Assembly (NCBI GenBank): GCA_039105265.1
Contig: JAPFFF010000015.1
Coordinates: forward strand, 2,604,001 to 2,668,000
Source: Tritrichomonas musculus
Lineage: Eukaryota; Parabasalia; Tritrichomonadida; Tritrichomonadidae
Direction: 5' to 3'
Length of the DNA: 64,000 nt
This document shows positions 1-11,032 of this stretch, piece by piece; within the stretch, counting starts at the first letter, position 1; each line of letters opens with the position of its first letter. The notes under the pieces were generated by a model. The model was given only the letters and a program-made list of their open reading frames with translations, did not search any database and had not been told where the DNA came from. The position numbers and the translations under genes were made by a program.

Positions 1-926
1 AATAAAAGTTTTTCTTTACTTGCATCAAGCATCAACAAATATTTTCAATATCGTTAAAAAAAAAAAATTGAGAAGAACAATGTAAGGTAATTCTAAGAAA
101 AATTATCTTTTTCAGAAATTTAAATAGAAATATCGTTGAAATTTATTTGAATAAAAGGAAGAATTTTTGCAAATCACTGTATGTATCTTAATTTTCCTAA
201 ATCAAGAGTCAATTTTTTTAAAATTTGAAGAATGCTCTTTTTCTCTCAAAAATTTATTTTCAAAGAAGTTATTATTTCATGAATATCTCACCATCAATTT
301 TTAATTTGTTGTATATTTATTGTTAAATAATTTTATAATTTGACTAATAATTTAATACATACTACATACCATAATTGTAATTTAATTCGTAAAATAAGAT
401 TTTGATGATTAGATTAATTTTCAATTTTTTTAATGTAAATGTATGCTAGATTTTTTTTAAATTCGGCTATATATATTAAATTATGTACTAAGCAAAAATC
501 ATTGAATTATTAAGATATTTTTATCAAAACGAAGAATCTTAAATAAAATGAAATGCCTATTAAATAGCAAAACGCATTCATTAATAAATCAAAAAACGTA
601 TATACAAAAAGCTTTTTAAAGATTGCAACTTTTTGTTTTATACAGAAATTTTTGCTTTTTGAAAATAGAAAAGAAAGAGACGTTAATATTAGACTAATCT
701 AATAAAAGCATCCAATAACCATGTTAACAGAATAAGATTCATTACCATAAAGAGATAATCTGAAAAAATGATAATGATATAAAATATTTTTATTAATAAT
801 ACTATTATCGGCTAAAAAAGAAGTGAAGGAATTGCCGAATAAGCTTTATATTTATTTTTTAATGTAAAAATTAACATATTTTGAATACATCAATATTAAA
901 AAAAAAAAAAATCAAAATGTAAATAT
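1..926. other. AT-rich intergenic region, no gene seen
   Basis: This stretch is very AT-rich, with stop codons in all frames and no tRNA-like cloverleaf or convincing repeat. It lies downstream of the minus-strand coiled-coil gene that ends at 927. I see nothing that supports a gene. Confidence 0.7.
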
Positions 927-2114
927 TCAATGACGAGAAAGAGAAGATTGAAGTTCCGACAATTCACTTTGGAGTAATTTCAAATATCCATCTTGTGTAC
1001 ATTCGAACAATTCATCATTAAGAGAATTGATCGTTTCATTTCTGTGTTTGTAAAATGTTTCCAACGAACTCTCTATCATTTCTAGTTGGTTATGTAAATC
1101 GTTATTATAATCCATTTCAATCTGTAATTGCTCTTCGTCATTGTCTGGATATTGCATTTCTGATTTAAGACGTTCTATTCCAGCCAATACGATTTCTTTG
1201 GCTCTGATACCTGTGCCATCACCAGGATCATTTTCGCCAAACATTTTTTTCATGCTATTTGAAAGAGTATCTTGTCTCTTCTGTGCACTTTTAGCATTCT
1301 GTAATTCAGTTTGAAGTTGGGTTTTAGCTTTTTTCAATTTTCCAGTTAATAAAGCTCTATCATTTCGCCAGAAAGAAATACTATTTTGTCTTGAAAGGTC
1401 TTGATTTAGTTTATCAACATTTTTTTGATATTCTCTTTGAGTTTTTGCAAGTAATTTTGTTGTCTCTTCTTCTTTTTTCTTTGCTTCTGATAGTAGGTTT
1501 TTTTGATTTTTTTCAGCTTCGGCAAGCTCAGTAACCATGCTTTCTCCAAGTCTTTTAAGTTCATCACTGATTTCAATTTCTTCTGTTTGAAGATCTGTAC
1601 ATCGCTGAATTAGATCATTAAGCGCTGTGGTTCTCGTATCAAGCTGAACTTGAAGATCTTTTAATTCATCATCTGATTTTTTGATTTCATCTTGTAAAGA
1701 TTCAAGCTTTTGTTTATCAATATTGAGATCGGATTTCAACTTTGAATTTACTGATGAATATTTCCGACGATCATGTGCTAATGATTTCTGTAATTCTTTA
1801 TAGCTTTGAAGCTCACCTCTCAGTGCAGCTTCTTCGTTTTCTAAATCTGAAAGAAGTGTAAAAAAATCACCTTCCGAATCATCGCCATTTTCATCATCTT
1901 CATCGTTATCTGTTTGAATAGTATCCATATTTGAGCGGAGTTCATCGAGTGTGAATTCTATATCTTTATATTTTTGGTTTAAAATATTTTTTTGTTTTTC
2001 AAGTGATTGAATTTGCTTTTTTGTTGCCTCGATATCTTCATTAACTAATGTAAGTCGACGCTCTGCAATCTGCGAATCCCATTCTTGGGCATCGACTTGC
2101 AAAGCTTGAATCAT
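927..2114 (-). CDS. Coiled-coil protein, function unknown
   Basis: A 395-residue protein beginning with a normal ATG (MIQALQ). Apart from an acidic break around residues 67-82 (runs of D/E after a TIQTD segment), it consists almost entirely of heptad-rich Glu/Lys/Leu/Gln sequence. Long coiled coils are expected at about residues 20-65 and 90-280, with a shorter one at the C-terminus. There is no signal peptide, membrane segment or enzymatic motif. Such proteins in flagellates are often cytoskeletal, intraflagellar-transport or tethering factors, but no motif selects one family. A few GC-richer codons and the clean frame argue that it is a real gene. No function is assigned. Confidence 0.8.
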   Translation of the reverse strand: MIQALQVDAQEWDSQIAERRLTLVNEDIEATKKQIQSLEKQKNILNQKYKDIEFTLDELRSNMDTIQTDNDEDDENGDDSEGDFFTLLSDLENEEAALRGELQSYKELQKSLAHDRRKYSSVNSKLKSDLNIDKQKLESLQDEIKKSDDELKDLQVQLDTRTTALNDLIQRCTDLQTEEIEISDELKRLGESMVTELAEAEKNQKNLLSEAKKKEEETTKLLAKTQREYQKNVDKLNQDLSRQNSISFWRNDRALLTGKLKKAKTQLQTELQNAKSAQKRQDTLSNSMKKMFGENDPGDGTGIRAKEIVLAGIERLKSEMQYPDNDEEQLQIEMDYNNDLHNQLEMIESSLETFYKHRNETINSLNDELFECTQDGYLKLLQSELSELQSSLSRH

Positions 2115-2804
2115 TTTATATCTCTTAACCGTTTAAAAAATCAAATCTTCTTGATATGAATCAAACGTTTAAAATTATTTTGGTTCAACATTCTAAGGTA
2201 GACTTTTCGCATATTCTTTTGGAAGTTTTTATCATTGGCTACATATTATCAGTTATTCTTTCTCTATTACTATTTCCTTTTGGATTATAAAGAATTTTTT
2301 GAATGATCCAATACAAATTAATCCGTAAAAAATTGAATCGTTATACAAAAAATTTGATAGATTTACGAAATTTTGAATTAACAATTGAAAATAATAATTT
2401 TCTTCTTTCAAAATTTGATTCAAACATCTTCAAATATAATTTACATTAATATTTTCATTCTTCATATGTAAATAAAAATGAAAATTATGAATTAGTAACA
2501 TAAATAATTTAAAAAACATATATATATATATTATTGATCAATATATGCTCAGTCGTGAAATTATCTATGAATATTTTTAAATAAATAAATTAGCAAAAAC
2601 GGGCTGAATTTGGATGACATATTAAATTGATAATGTGCAATGAATGAGTGCAATAATTTCTTTAAAGATTTAGAAAACTTTTTGAAATAAAGTAAATTAT
2701 TCAAAAAGTTTTTATTTCAATTAATTGTAAAGTTGGTTGTTGAACTTTTTCAGTTAATAAACTATTCAAAATATAATCAAATTTACTTTTGTCCTTAGGC
2801 AACA
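2115..2804. other. Intergenic region between two minus-strand genes
   Basis: AT-rich sequence with short TA runs, for example around 2518-2532. It should hold the promoter of the coiled-coil gene on its left side and the 3' end of the HEAT-repeat gene on its right. No RNA gene or element ends were recognised. Confidence 0.5.
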
Positions 2805-4646
2805 TCAATCTGTGAAACAAGAATCTGGTAAACATTTATTTCGTTTGAGTTGGTTAACGATATCTTCAATAATTGGCTTATTTCGTAAATTTGATTTTAA
2901 TAATGAAGATAACTCAAAAACAATTGAATCTTGATATTTTAAAATATCTTCTTTTGAGCAATTTTCAAATAGTTTTTTCAAAAACATTGGTGCCTTTTCT
3001 TCATATTTTAATAGTTTCGGTAAATTATCACCAAAAACATTTGAAATTGGCTTATCAAATGCATTAATAAAGAATTTTAAAGCATCTGTCTTTTCTGAAA
3101 TTTTTAAAATGAAAATTGACAAATAAAAAGAATTTTGAGAAGCGAAATGTGAAGATTTCTGAATCATTGACAGAATAAGTTGGATTGAATTTTCGGCCAG
3201 GTCAACATTTTCATAAATTTTCATATTTAAGCATTGATTTAAAATTGAGGTTAATATATCATCATTAATATTATTTGTGTTGTTAATGATTGATACTGTG
3301 AGTAGAAGAATCACTTCCTTTGGACCTTCATTTGTAATTTGAGGACAAAGAAAGTCAACAATTTCTTTCCCTGAGATAAAAGAAGAAAGAATTGCTTGGC
3401 ATTGAAGAGCATCTTCTATATTTTCCCGGTTATCATGCATTGACTTCTGAAGACTCTGCATTATATGTGGCGAGTAGCGTTGTACGTAAGAACCGCAAAT
3501 TTGAAGATAAGTAATTAGTGATGGATAGCCATATTTTCTTCGACCTTCAGTCCAATCGACAATCATTAATCGAAGAGAATTTACAAATTTCTCAGAAAAA
3601 TCATGAATTATTTGAATAATTCCATTATTCGCAATATGATTATCATCGAAAATTCGTTCTAAGGCTTTGTTTTCGCTATTTGTATATGATAATCCTATTT
3701 CATTAAGTGCAGAAAAAGAAAGTTTTGATTCTTCTGTAGCTTTTTTTGGTTGAATTTTCGAAAAATCGTTAGTTTCAGTTTGATGTAATGGAACAAGTGG
3801 GCTTGAAAAGTATAAAAGAGGTATCAATAACGGAAAGTAGAGTTTGTTTTTATCTTCATGTTGTGTGAGTATTATTGAACAAAAAAAAATTACTTCTTTT
3901 CGAACATTAGAATTTCGATCTTCTGAAAATTTTTGAAGTGAATTCATTAATTTGTCTGTGCTCTCATTGAGAAATGTTCCAGATGAAACATAAAGAAGAG
4001 CAAGAGAATGCAATGATTTTTTTCGAATTTCATAATGATGATGAAAACAATTCGAAAAAACGAGATATGCTAAATTTTCACTTAAAAGTATAAGTTTTTC
4101 TTGAGAGCATCGTAATAAAATTTCATCAAGAAGCTCGCATCCTGCTTTTTTCATTTCTGGTTCATTGGATTTAAAAGACACAGACAATGGATTAATAAAT
4201 TCTTCAAAAAACGTGTCTAAATTGTTTGGAATCGTTTTATTTGTGACTACTTTTACTAATTTTAATAATAGAATTAATAAATATAATCGAATTTGCTCAG
4301 AATTTTCAATACTTTCATTTTTTAGACGAGAACATAACGGAGGTATAATTATTAAAAATAATTCTGAAAAATTACTTGGTGTTTCTGTAATGTTTTGTTT
4401 GAATAAATCATCAACGCATTTATCAACTGCTTTTAAACAATTTTCACGTACTGATTCAGTATTATCAGACAAATAAAAAATAATTGGAGCAACAACTTCA
4501 TGCAGAAACTGATCTTTATTTGAAATTACTGATGGGAAAATATTTAATGAAGATAATTGTTGTGCAGCTTTAGATTTTGCACTTCTTATTGGATTTTCAA
4601 GCTGTTTTATTAAACTTTTAATGTCATGAATAGATACAACTTTCAT
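2805..4646 (-). CDS. HEAT-repeat protein, possibly DNAAF5/HEATR2-like
   Basis: A 613-residue all-helical protein starting at ATG 4646. It shows repeated HEAT-type helical hairpins, such as the region around residues 40-80 (VAPIIFYLSDNTESVRENCL) and the following block with PLLCSRL and the SEQIRLYLL segment. The N-terminal pattern (a conserved SVRENCLKAV helix, then a repeat with 'SEQIRL') resembles dynein axonemal assembly factor 5 (HEATR2), a cytoplasmic scaffold for pre-assembly of axonemal dynein arms. That would suit a flagellated protist. The alternative is another HEAT/TOG-type scaffold. The HEAT fold is fairly secure; the DNAAF5 assignment is an inference from local resemblance only. 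Confidence 0.6.
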   Translation of the reverse strand: MKVVSIHDIKSLIKQLENPIRSAKSKAAQQLSSLNIFPSVISNKDQFLHEVVAPIIFYLSDNTESVRENCLKAVDKCVDDLFKQNITETPSNFSELFLIIIPPLCSRLKNESIENSEQIRLYLLILLLKLVKVVTNKTIPNNLDTFFEEFINPLSVSFKSNEPEMKKAGCELLDEILLRCSQEKLILLSENLAYLVFSNCFHHHYEIRKKSLHSLALLYVSSGTFLNESTDKLMNSLQKFSEDRNSNVRKEVIFFCSIILTQHEDKNKLYFPLLIPLLYFSSPLVPLHQTETNDFSKIQPKKATEESKLSFSALNEIGLSYTNSENKALERIFDDNHIANNGIIQIIHDFSEKFVNSLRLMIVDWTEGRRKYGYPSLITYLQICGSYVQRYSPHIMQSLQKSMHDNRENIEDALQCQAILSSFISGKEIVDFLCPQITNEGPKEVILLLTVSIINNTNNINDDILTSILNQCLNMKIYENVDLAENSIQLILSMIQKSSHFASQNSFYLSIFILKISEKTDALKFFINAFDKPISNVFGDNLPKLLKYEEKAPMFLKKLFENCSKEDILKYQDSIVFELSSLLKSNLRNKPIIEDIVNQLKRNKCLPDSCFTD

Positions 4647-5135
4647 TTGATCAAATTTTCATTTATATCAATTCTCTTTCATATTTCTCAGAAATGATAA
4701 ACTTTTTTGAGAATTTTCTCTTAATTTACTTTCAAAGTTTTACATTACAAAAGATGTTTTAAGAGTTCAAGTGAATAAAATAATGTGAAATTGATATATA
4801 TATATATATTTGCTTTATAAGTCCATACAATAAATTTATATCTAGTTTAAAAGAATATTCGTTCGCTAGCGCCCGAGAAATTAAAAATGTAAAATACTTT
4901 TTAAGAAGGGAGAGTTGATAGAGTGACACAATTATCCTGTGTTGTTGTTAATTATCTGCAATAACGCATCATTAAGTCTAAATGGTAGGTAATTGATGGC
5001 AATTCATTAATCTACATATTTAATATCAAATAACGAATTATGTTAGATACGTAAAAAAAAAATGGTTAACCAGCTAACATTCATTTTAATTAATAAACGT
5101 ATCATTTACAAAATATCCCAATATCAACAAAAATA
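4647..5135. promoter_or_regulatory. Divergent intergenic region
   Basis: This gap separates two divergently transcribed genes (minus-strand HEAT protein and plus-strand bromodomain-like protein), so it should contain both promoters. A trichomonad-type initiator match (TCATTT, 5102-5107) lies 32 nt upstream of the plus-strand ATG. A TA dinucleotide run sits near 4796-4810. No RNA gene is visible. Confidence 0.35.
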
Positions 5136-5873
5136 ATGAATAGTGATCAAATTAAATTGTGCCAAACAATTATGCAAAAAATTTCCAGAAGACCTGTCGC
5201 AAAAATGTTTTTAACTATTTCTCCTCTAGAATCGAAATCTAAACAAATATCTCTACAATCGATCGCTGAACGACTTCAACAAAACAAATATCAAAATGCA
5301 GATGAATGGATTTATGAGATGAGAAGATTGTTTTCAGTTGAAATTAAACAACCAACAAATTCTCTCAGATCTTCTGCCGCGCGCTTATTAATGAATGATT
5401 TTGAAGAAGAAATGAAAATTTTATCACCAATGCTATCACCTCATCTTTTCAAGTTCCAAATGGCGGAGGAGCATTTGCAAAATTTTATTAATAGCTATCA
5501 TCCTTATATAAACAAAACGCCCCCAAAGACAGAAAAAGAACCCGCAGCAGAAATTTTTAAAGAGGATTTCAATGATATTGATTATACAGCACGAAATTTA
5601 TTTTCAGACATTCAATTGATAAGAGAACCTCAAATCATTTTGAGAGTTGCTGCTTTTATATACAAAATACATCCATCAGCAATAAGTATCGGCAAACAAC
5701 TAACAATGATATTCTCTGTTCTAAGCAAAGATGAACTTTGGCGTGTTGGAAAGTTTGTTCGCCAATTAATGCTGGATTCATCTGTTGGAAAAATCAACAC
5801 TTTAATTCAAACACCTGGCATTCCGGCACATATTGTGGATATGAGGTGCACCAATTTTAAACATGATTTCTAA
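5136..5873 (+). CDS. Degenerate bromodomain-like protein
   Basis: A 245-residue protein. Residues ~8-75 follow the bromodomain outline: a first helix (KLCQTIMQKI), a loop with PVAKMFL in the place of the usual 'hPhA..F' motif, a segment SLQSIAERLQQNKYQNADEW matching the 'dL.tI..kl..n.Y.s..ef' block, and a following helix DEWIYEMRRLF. The acetyl-lysine-binding Asn expected after 'lF.na..yN' is not evident: that position reads SVEIKQPTNS. It may therefore have lost acetyl-lysine binding. Residues ~150-245 form a second helical region of unknown type (LSKDELWRVGKFVRQLM). The stop codon sits in TAAA, as is common in trichomonad 3' ends. The bromodomain call is by pattern only. Confidence 0.55.
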   Translation: MNSDQIKLCQTIMQKISRRPVAKMFLTISPLESKSKQISLQSIAERLQQNKYQNADEWIYEMRRLFSVEIKQPTNSLRSSAARLLMNDFEEEMKILSPMLSPHLFKFQMAEEHLQNFINSYHPYINKTPPKTEKEPAAEIFKEDFNDIDYTARNLFSDIQLIREPQIILRVAAFIYKIHPSAISIGKQLTMIFSVLSKDELWRVGKFVRQLMLDSSVGKINTLIQTPGIPAHIVDMRCTNFKHDF

Positions 5874-6032
5874 AATATCTTAATGTTTTTGTTATACCAT
5901 TTCCAACTTTATTTCAATAAATATTATTTCTATATTGTTATAATTTTATTTTTTATACCATAAAAATACTTTTATATTTTTTATGATTATATCAACAAAG
6001 AAATTATTTCTGAAGAATGACAACAAATTAAA

Positions 6033-6072
6033 TACCCATGTTTTCACCTTTGACTATGAGTTTTCCACTTTT
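6033..6072 (+). repeat. Left terminal inverted repeat of transposon
   Basis: This 40-bp arm reads inward from TA-CCCATG to TTTCCACTTTT. It is the exact reverse complement of 11033-11072. Identity stops immediately inside both arms, so the TIR is short and sharply bounded. Confidence 0.9.
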
Positions 6073-7685
6073 GAAAGAAAACAGTGAAATGAGTATTTCA
6101 ATTTTTTCTATATAGCATATCATTTATGATGTCATATTAATTTTTGAGAATATTCAAAATATGATCGTTGTGTAAAAAATACGTTATTTAAAAATTTTCA
6201 CTTCATTTTTTCCTTTTTTTTTTAACAAATTTGTTTATTTCAGAAGCTCAAATATGAAACTTTTATATATTGCTTGATCCTCTTTTGTTTAATGGTAATA
6301 ACTCAAAATTTTTGATTTTCCAATCATATTTGATTTACAAATATTTCGACCAATAAGATCAATTGAAAAGTCAAAATAAAAAATGAAAATACTGTATTTA
6401 TAAATTTTTAGATAAACATATGATCACCAAAATCTTACATTTTTGGTTCAAAAAGTTCAATATTCATATCCATTTTTATAGCCATTGAAGCATTTTCGAC
6501 AAATTTGTTTTTTTAAAATTTTTTATTTATTGGAAGAATTTTTCAAAAAACAAAAAAAAGTGATTTTTAATTTTTCATCGACCATATTATTTCTTTTTTA
6601 TCACAACGGTTTTTTGGATTCATGAAAAATAAACATGATATTTATTTATCACAAGAGTTAAACTCTTTTTTTTTTTTAGTTATTTTAAAATGATAATTAA
6701 AAATAATAATTCGGAAAATTTTATGAATAGCTTTATATTAATATTTGATCTATTTTAAGAAAAGAGAAACTATTAATTAGCATAATTTTATAATGATTTA
6801 TACTCTCATTAAGTCATCATCAAAGAAAAAAAATCATTATATCACTGCTTTTAAAAATTGTTTTTTCATTGTTAATAATAATTTTTTATATATTTAAGAA
6901 ATTTAACAAATAATAAAAATATCGTTTTTCAAATAAAAAACAATGAGATATTATTAAAAAAAATATGAATTTTAGATACTCAATTATTCAATGATAAAAT
7001 CATTGAAAAAGATGCAACTATCAATAATTCACAATTTCTAATTTAAAATATTCAAAAATTCAGATAAATCGCATTGTTACTCCATTTTAAATCATATTTT
7101 CATATTCATTTCACATCATAACTTGAACTAATTATCAAATAAAAAGCTTCTCTTTTATTTGGAATATTAAAATTAGTATTAATTCAGACTATTTTTATTA
7201 TTATTTTATTTATTTAAAAATATATAATAAACATTTTTTAATAGTATCAATTTAAACTAAAAGACTATTTGAAAAATCAGAAAAAACTTTTTTCATGAAC
7301 AAAAATAAAAAATAAATTTTTTTTTCAAATTAAAAAATGAATTAAAACTGCTATTTAACTTAATTCAAGTTTTATTTTGCTTTTAAATTATTTTTTAAAC
7401 TTTCTTTTTCACTTAGTAAAAAAAAAAAAAAAAAAAAAAAAATGATGAGTAAGAGCCATGAAAGATAAATTTTAACAAGCCGTGTTTGATTTTTCACCAT
7501 ATAATTCACCTTCTGAAGTCGAAATTTGAAATAGTTAAAAAAAAGAAAAATATATATATATATTAAAATGAAATTATTTTTAAATAATATTTCTTATGAA
7601 TTTTATTCATTTATGATTTATATTCTTAATTGGTATTATTTAAAAAATAAAAATCAAAGATAAAGATAAAAATTTATTAAAATAA

Positions 7686-9938
7686 TTAAGAAGAATTGTC
7701 TTCATCACTAGATGGATGGTAATCAGTGTCATCGGTATTTGTTATTTCTTCTAATTCATCTGATGATTCAGTATTTACATTAGATGATAACTCATTATCG
7801 TTTGAGAATCCAGGAATTTTCCACCCCTCTTCGAGAACCTTTATGTTCATTCTCTTCCAAATATTTTTCAGCATTTTATAAATATATTTATATCTCGCAA
7901 TGTCTTCTGGTATTGCATTTTTTTTTTCATAATTTGCTATTTCTTTTTTTAATACACCAAATACTCTGATGTCGAGGGGCTGGTACTTACCAGTCCCACA
8001 TGCTGGCACATAAATTAATTTGATTCCTAACCTTTTAGCTTCTTTTCTGACTTCCTTATCAAGGTGGGATTTGTAAACGTCAAAAACAAGTGCAAATGGC
8101 TCATCATTCATTTTCTTTGAGAGCCATTTCAGATATTTCACCATGACTTCTCTATTTGTCCATCCACTTGGTGAATGGACAATTAATTCCTTATCTTCTT
8201 CTTCTTTCTCTTCATCTATTTCACTGTTCCATTCTTCCTCTTCTTCTTCTTCTTCTGTGTCTTCAACTCCATACTTCTTCTCTGATAATTTAGTTTTTCC
8301 CTTGGCTACAATAACCAAGGGAATTCTTTGTTCTAACTGCATTTGAATCGATGCAATAACTGTTGTTCCCTCTTTTGCATTAAACTTCTCCCCTCTAACA
8401 ACTTCTCTTGTTTCTTGATTTTTAATGCCGACTACTTTTTGTTCAAAATTGTAAGTATGGATGAAGGTTTCATCCATATTGATTATTCTTGATGCTCCAT
8501 ATTTTGCTACTGCTTTTGCAAGAGCTTTTAAGTATTTTTTAACAAATCTCATATTAACCTCTCCTCGCCTTTCGTTATGAGGTTTGCGCATACTAAGTCC
8601 ATGTCTATCTAAAAACCGCCTGCACCAAGATAAGCTAGCTGAAAAATTTCGCATTTGAACCTCGTTCATTAGTATATGTGGTGTATCACTTGCGATATCG
8701 AATAAACTTTGAACCTTTTCTTCAAAATTAGAGATAATAATTTCTCCATTTTCGTCGAAAGGCCATTTATGTTGGCGAATAGATTTGATTATAAGATATC
8801 TTGTTGCCAAAGAAATTGGACTATAATATTTCTTAATGGCCATCCCAGCAACATCTAATAAGGTAACGACTTCTTTGTTATTTATTCTTTTGATAATTTC
8901 TGTGGCCATTTCGTTTTCCTCAAAATCAGAAAATGATCCAAGAAGCATTGTGTTGAAGTTATAACTTTTTATTGTTTCTTTATGGCGAAGGACCATGTCG
9001 CTTTTCGGTAAGGATCTGAATTTATCGTAACATTGTTTTCCAGATCTTCCAACCATATGCTTCGATACCTTGATCCAATCTATATTATGCTTATTAGAAA
9101 GTATTTCTCCTGTTGAAAGGCCCCGATTTATAACATTTATTAGTTTATCAGTTTCGTCAGATGACCAAGGACCATTCATGCATATCAGTCCATTTTGAGG
9201 AATACGATATTGTTTATTGTATTTTAAATCTTCATCTTTCACAATATCGTATTCCAAGTTTAACAGATCAATTATGTTATTGAAATTAAAATTACTTTTT
9301 CCTCTAGATTTTATTAATGTGAATGCAGTCTGGCAAATGTTTTTGAATGATTTTAAACTAACTTTATTAAGTCCTTTGTAATGCTTTTCCATCTCTTTCT
9401 TCAATGATTTATAATTGTTGTATGAATGTAAAAGGTGTGCTTCATAACATTTTTCCAAAAATTCATCCGTTACTATGAAATGCTGAGATTCATAATTTGC
9501 ATTTGAATTATCTGTGTTATTAATAATACTTAACGACGAATTAGGCTGGATTGAAGGATTTGTAAATGAATTTGGCTGTCCAATACTAGATTTGATTTGG
9601 ACTTGAGGAAGAGTAAAATATTGATGACTCAAAGATTGCGAAGTATTCTCTGTGTTATTATTAATAATACTTAACGACGAATTAGGCTGTCCAATACTAG
9701 ATTTGATTTGGACTTGAGGAAGAGTAAAATATTGATGACAAAAAGACTGCGAAATATTTTGATTTTGCTGATTCTTCTTTGAGTTTAGAAGGTCTTGAAA
9801 AGAGCTTATTAGATTTTGCGCAGAACTGTTTTGAGGCTTTGATAATATGTCATCGAAATGTTCTTCGCTATTGTCTGAATTATCATCTAGGAACCTGTAT
9901 AGAGAAGCAAATGCTTGTAAAACATTACGTGAACTCAT
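7686..9938 (-). CDS. Pogo/Tigger-type DDE transposase with Myb-like domain
   Basis: A 750-residue transposase expected to cut and paste the surrounding TIR element. The N-terminal ~110 residues contain a tandem duplication (SHQYFTLPQVQIKSSIGQPN twice). A Myb/SANT-like DNA-binding domain lies at about 257-312 (GPWSSDETDKL ... GRSGKQCYDKFRSLP). A CENP-B/Tc5-type helix-turn-helix follows around 430-455 (RRFLDRHGLSMRKP). The DDE_1-type catalytic core has Asp489 (NMDETF), Asp620 (VFDVYKSH) and Asp656 (QPLD), giving DD35D spacing. An acidic Glu-rich insertion lies between the first and second Asp. A Ser/Asp-rich tail ends the protein. The frame is open throughout and all three catalytic acids are present, so it may be active. 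The long non-coding flanks are unusual. Confidence 0.88.
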   Translation of the reverse strand: MSSRNVLQAFASLYRFLDDNSDNSEEHFDDILSKPQNSSAQNLISSFQDLLNSKKNQQNQNISQSFCHQYFTLPQVQIKSSIGQPNSSLSIINNNTENTSQSLSHQYFTLPQVQIKSSIGQPNSFTNPSIQPNSSLSIINNTDNSNANYESQHFIVTDEFLEKCYEAHLLHSYNNYKSLKKEMEKHYKGLNKVSLKSFKNICQTAFTLIKSRGKSNFNFNNIIDLLNLEYDIVKDEDLKYNKQYRIPQNGLICMNGPWSSDETDKLINVINRGLSTGEILSNKHNIDWIKVSKHMVGRSGKQCYDKFRSLPKSDMVLRHKETIKSYNFNTMLLGSFSDFEENEMATEIIKRINNKEVVTLLDVAGMAIKKYYSPISLATRYLIIKSIRQHKWPFDENGEIIISNFEEKVQSLFDIASDTPHILMNEVQMRNFSASLSWCRRFLDRHGLSMRKPHNERRGEVNMRFVKKYLKALAKAVAKYGASRIINMDETFIHTYNFEQKVVGIKNQETREVVRGEKFNAKEGTTVIASIQMQLEQRIPLVIVAKGKTKLSEKKYGVEDTEEEEEEEEWNSEIDEEKEEEDKELIVHSPSGWTNREVMVKYLKWLSKKMNDEPFALVFDVYKSHLDKEVRKEAKRLGIKLIYVPACGTGKYQPLDIRVFGVLKKEIANYEKKNAIPEDIARYKYIYKMLKNIWKRMNIKVLEEGWKIPGFSNDNELSSNVNTESSDELEEITNTDDTDYHPSSDEDNSS
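9520..9745 (-). repeat. Tandem duplication inside transposase N-terminus
   Basis: Two near-identical copies of roughly 105-110 bp encode SHQYFTLPQVQIKSSIGQPN plus the flanking SLSIINN. They lie in frame and lengthen the low-complexity N-terminal region of the transposase without breaking it. Confidence 0.75.
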
Positions 9939-10316
9939 TATTTATTATATTATTTCTTAAATTAATTTAAGAAAAACCAAAATATCTAAAGTGAGAGAAA
10001 TAAAGGGGGTCAATTCAAAAAATAATTAATTTCAAGGGAAAACGATAATAAAAATTTATTTTGAGAAAAAAATATTTGAAAAATTTTTTTTTCTTAAAAT
10101 TATATTTTCTGAAAAAATATTCAATTTTTTCTTAACTTGATCGTCAACCCCTATTTTATTGAATGTGACCCCTATTTTTTTGGGGCACTTTATAATAGAA
10201 ATTATATTTCATATCACTGCCGCTAGGTTTATCTTAATTTATTACTCACATTTTGCTAGATTTGGTTTTGAATTAATCTGGCTTTGATTATTTTTGGTTT
10301 GTCTTTGATTAATTAA

Positions 10317-10570
10317 TTCTAAATTCAAAAATTTTAAATTATTAGATAATTCATCACCGGAAAATTTTTGTGAAATCAAAAAGTAAAATAAATTTGTGTA
10401 TTGATGTACATTCAGTATGAAGATGATCTTCGTTTGCTTTGAGTTTTAAATTTAAAAATTTTAAATTGTTAGATAATTCATCACTTAAACATAATTTTTT
10501 GAAATCAAATAGTAAAATACATTTGTGTATTAATGTACATTTAGTATGAAGATGTTCTTCGTTTGTTTTG
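10317..10570. repeat. 127-bp direct tandem duplication
   Basis: Two adjacent copies, about 10317-10443 and 10444-10570, share long blocks such as TTAGATAATTCATCAC, AATTTGTGTATT and AGTATGAAGATG, with scattered substitutions. The duplication sits inside the transposon between the transposase 5' end and the right TIR. It is non-coding and could be a subterminal protein-binding region or simple duplication. Confidence 0.75.
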
Positions 10571-11032
10571 AATTCATTAGATCATAAAAATAAATTTATA
10601 TTTGGTACTTTTTTACCTTGTTAAAAGTATCACTTTTTTACCGTGAAAATACGATTTCTATTGCAATCTATTACTATTAGCTCAATTTAACAGAATTTTG
10701 TCTGATCCTTTGGCCTTCATCTAATTGATAATCCCTATTGAATTTGAAAGATAAAATTTGAATATCATCTTTCAAATATTCAAATATTATCATTCTAAAT
10801 AAATATATTTTCAATTATCTTTATTTCATCCAATTAAAATTATAAATTTATATGATTTTTAGTTTAAATATATATTGATAAAAATAATATTCCCTTTTAA
10901 TTTTACCAAAATTTAAAAATAACCAAATAATTCATGAAAAAAGAAATGTCAATTCACTTTTAACTTAATTTCATTATCTTCATGAAATTATATCAAAAAA
11001 AGATGAAGTGACATGAATTGAATAAACCTAAG

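Noticed and set aside
10003..10183. Possible extra inverted repeat (GGGGTCAATTC near 10003 and GAATGTGACCCC near 10160)
   Set aside because: Too short and imperfect to define a separate element; no TA-flanked partner found near the transposase 3' end.
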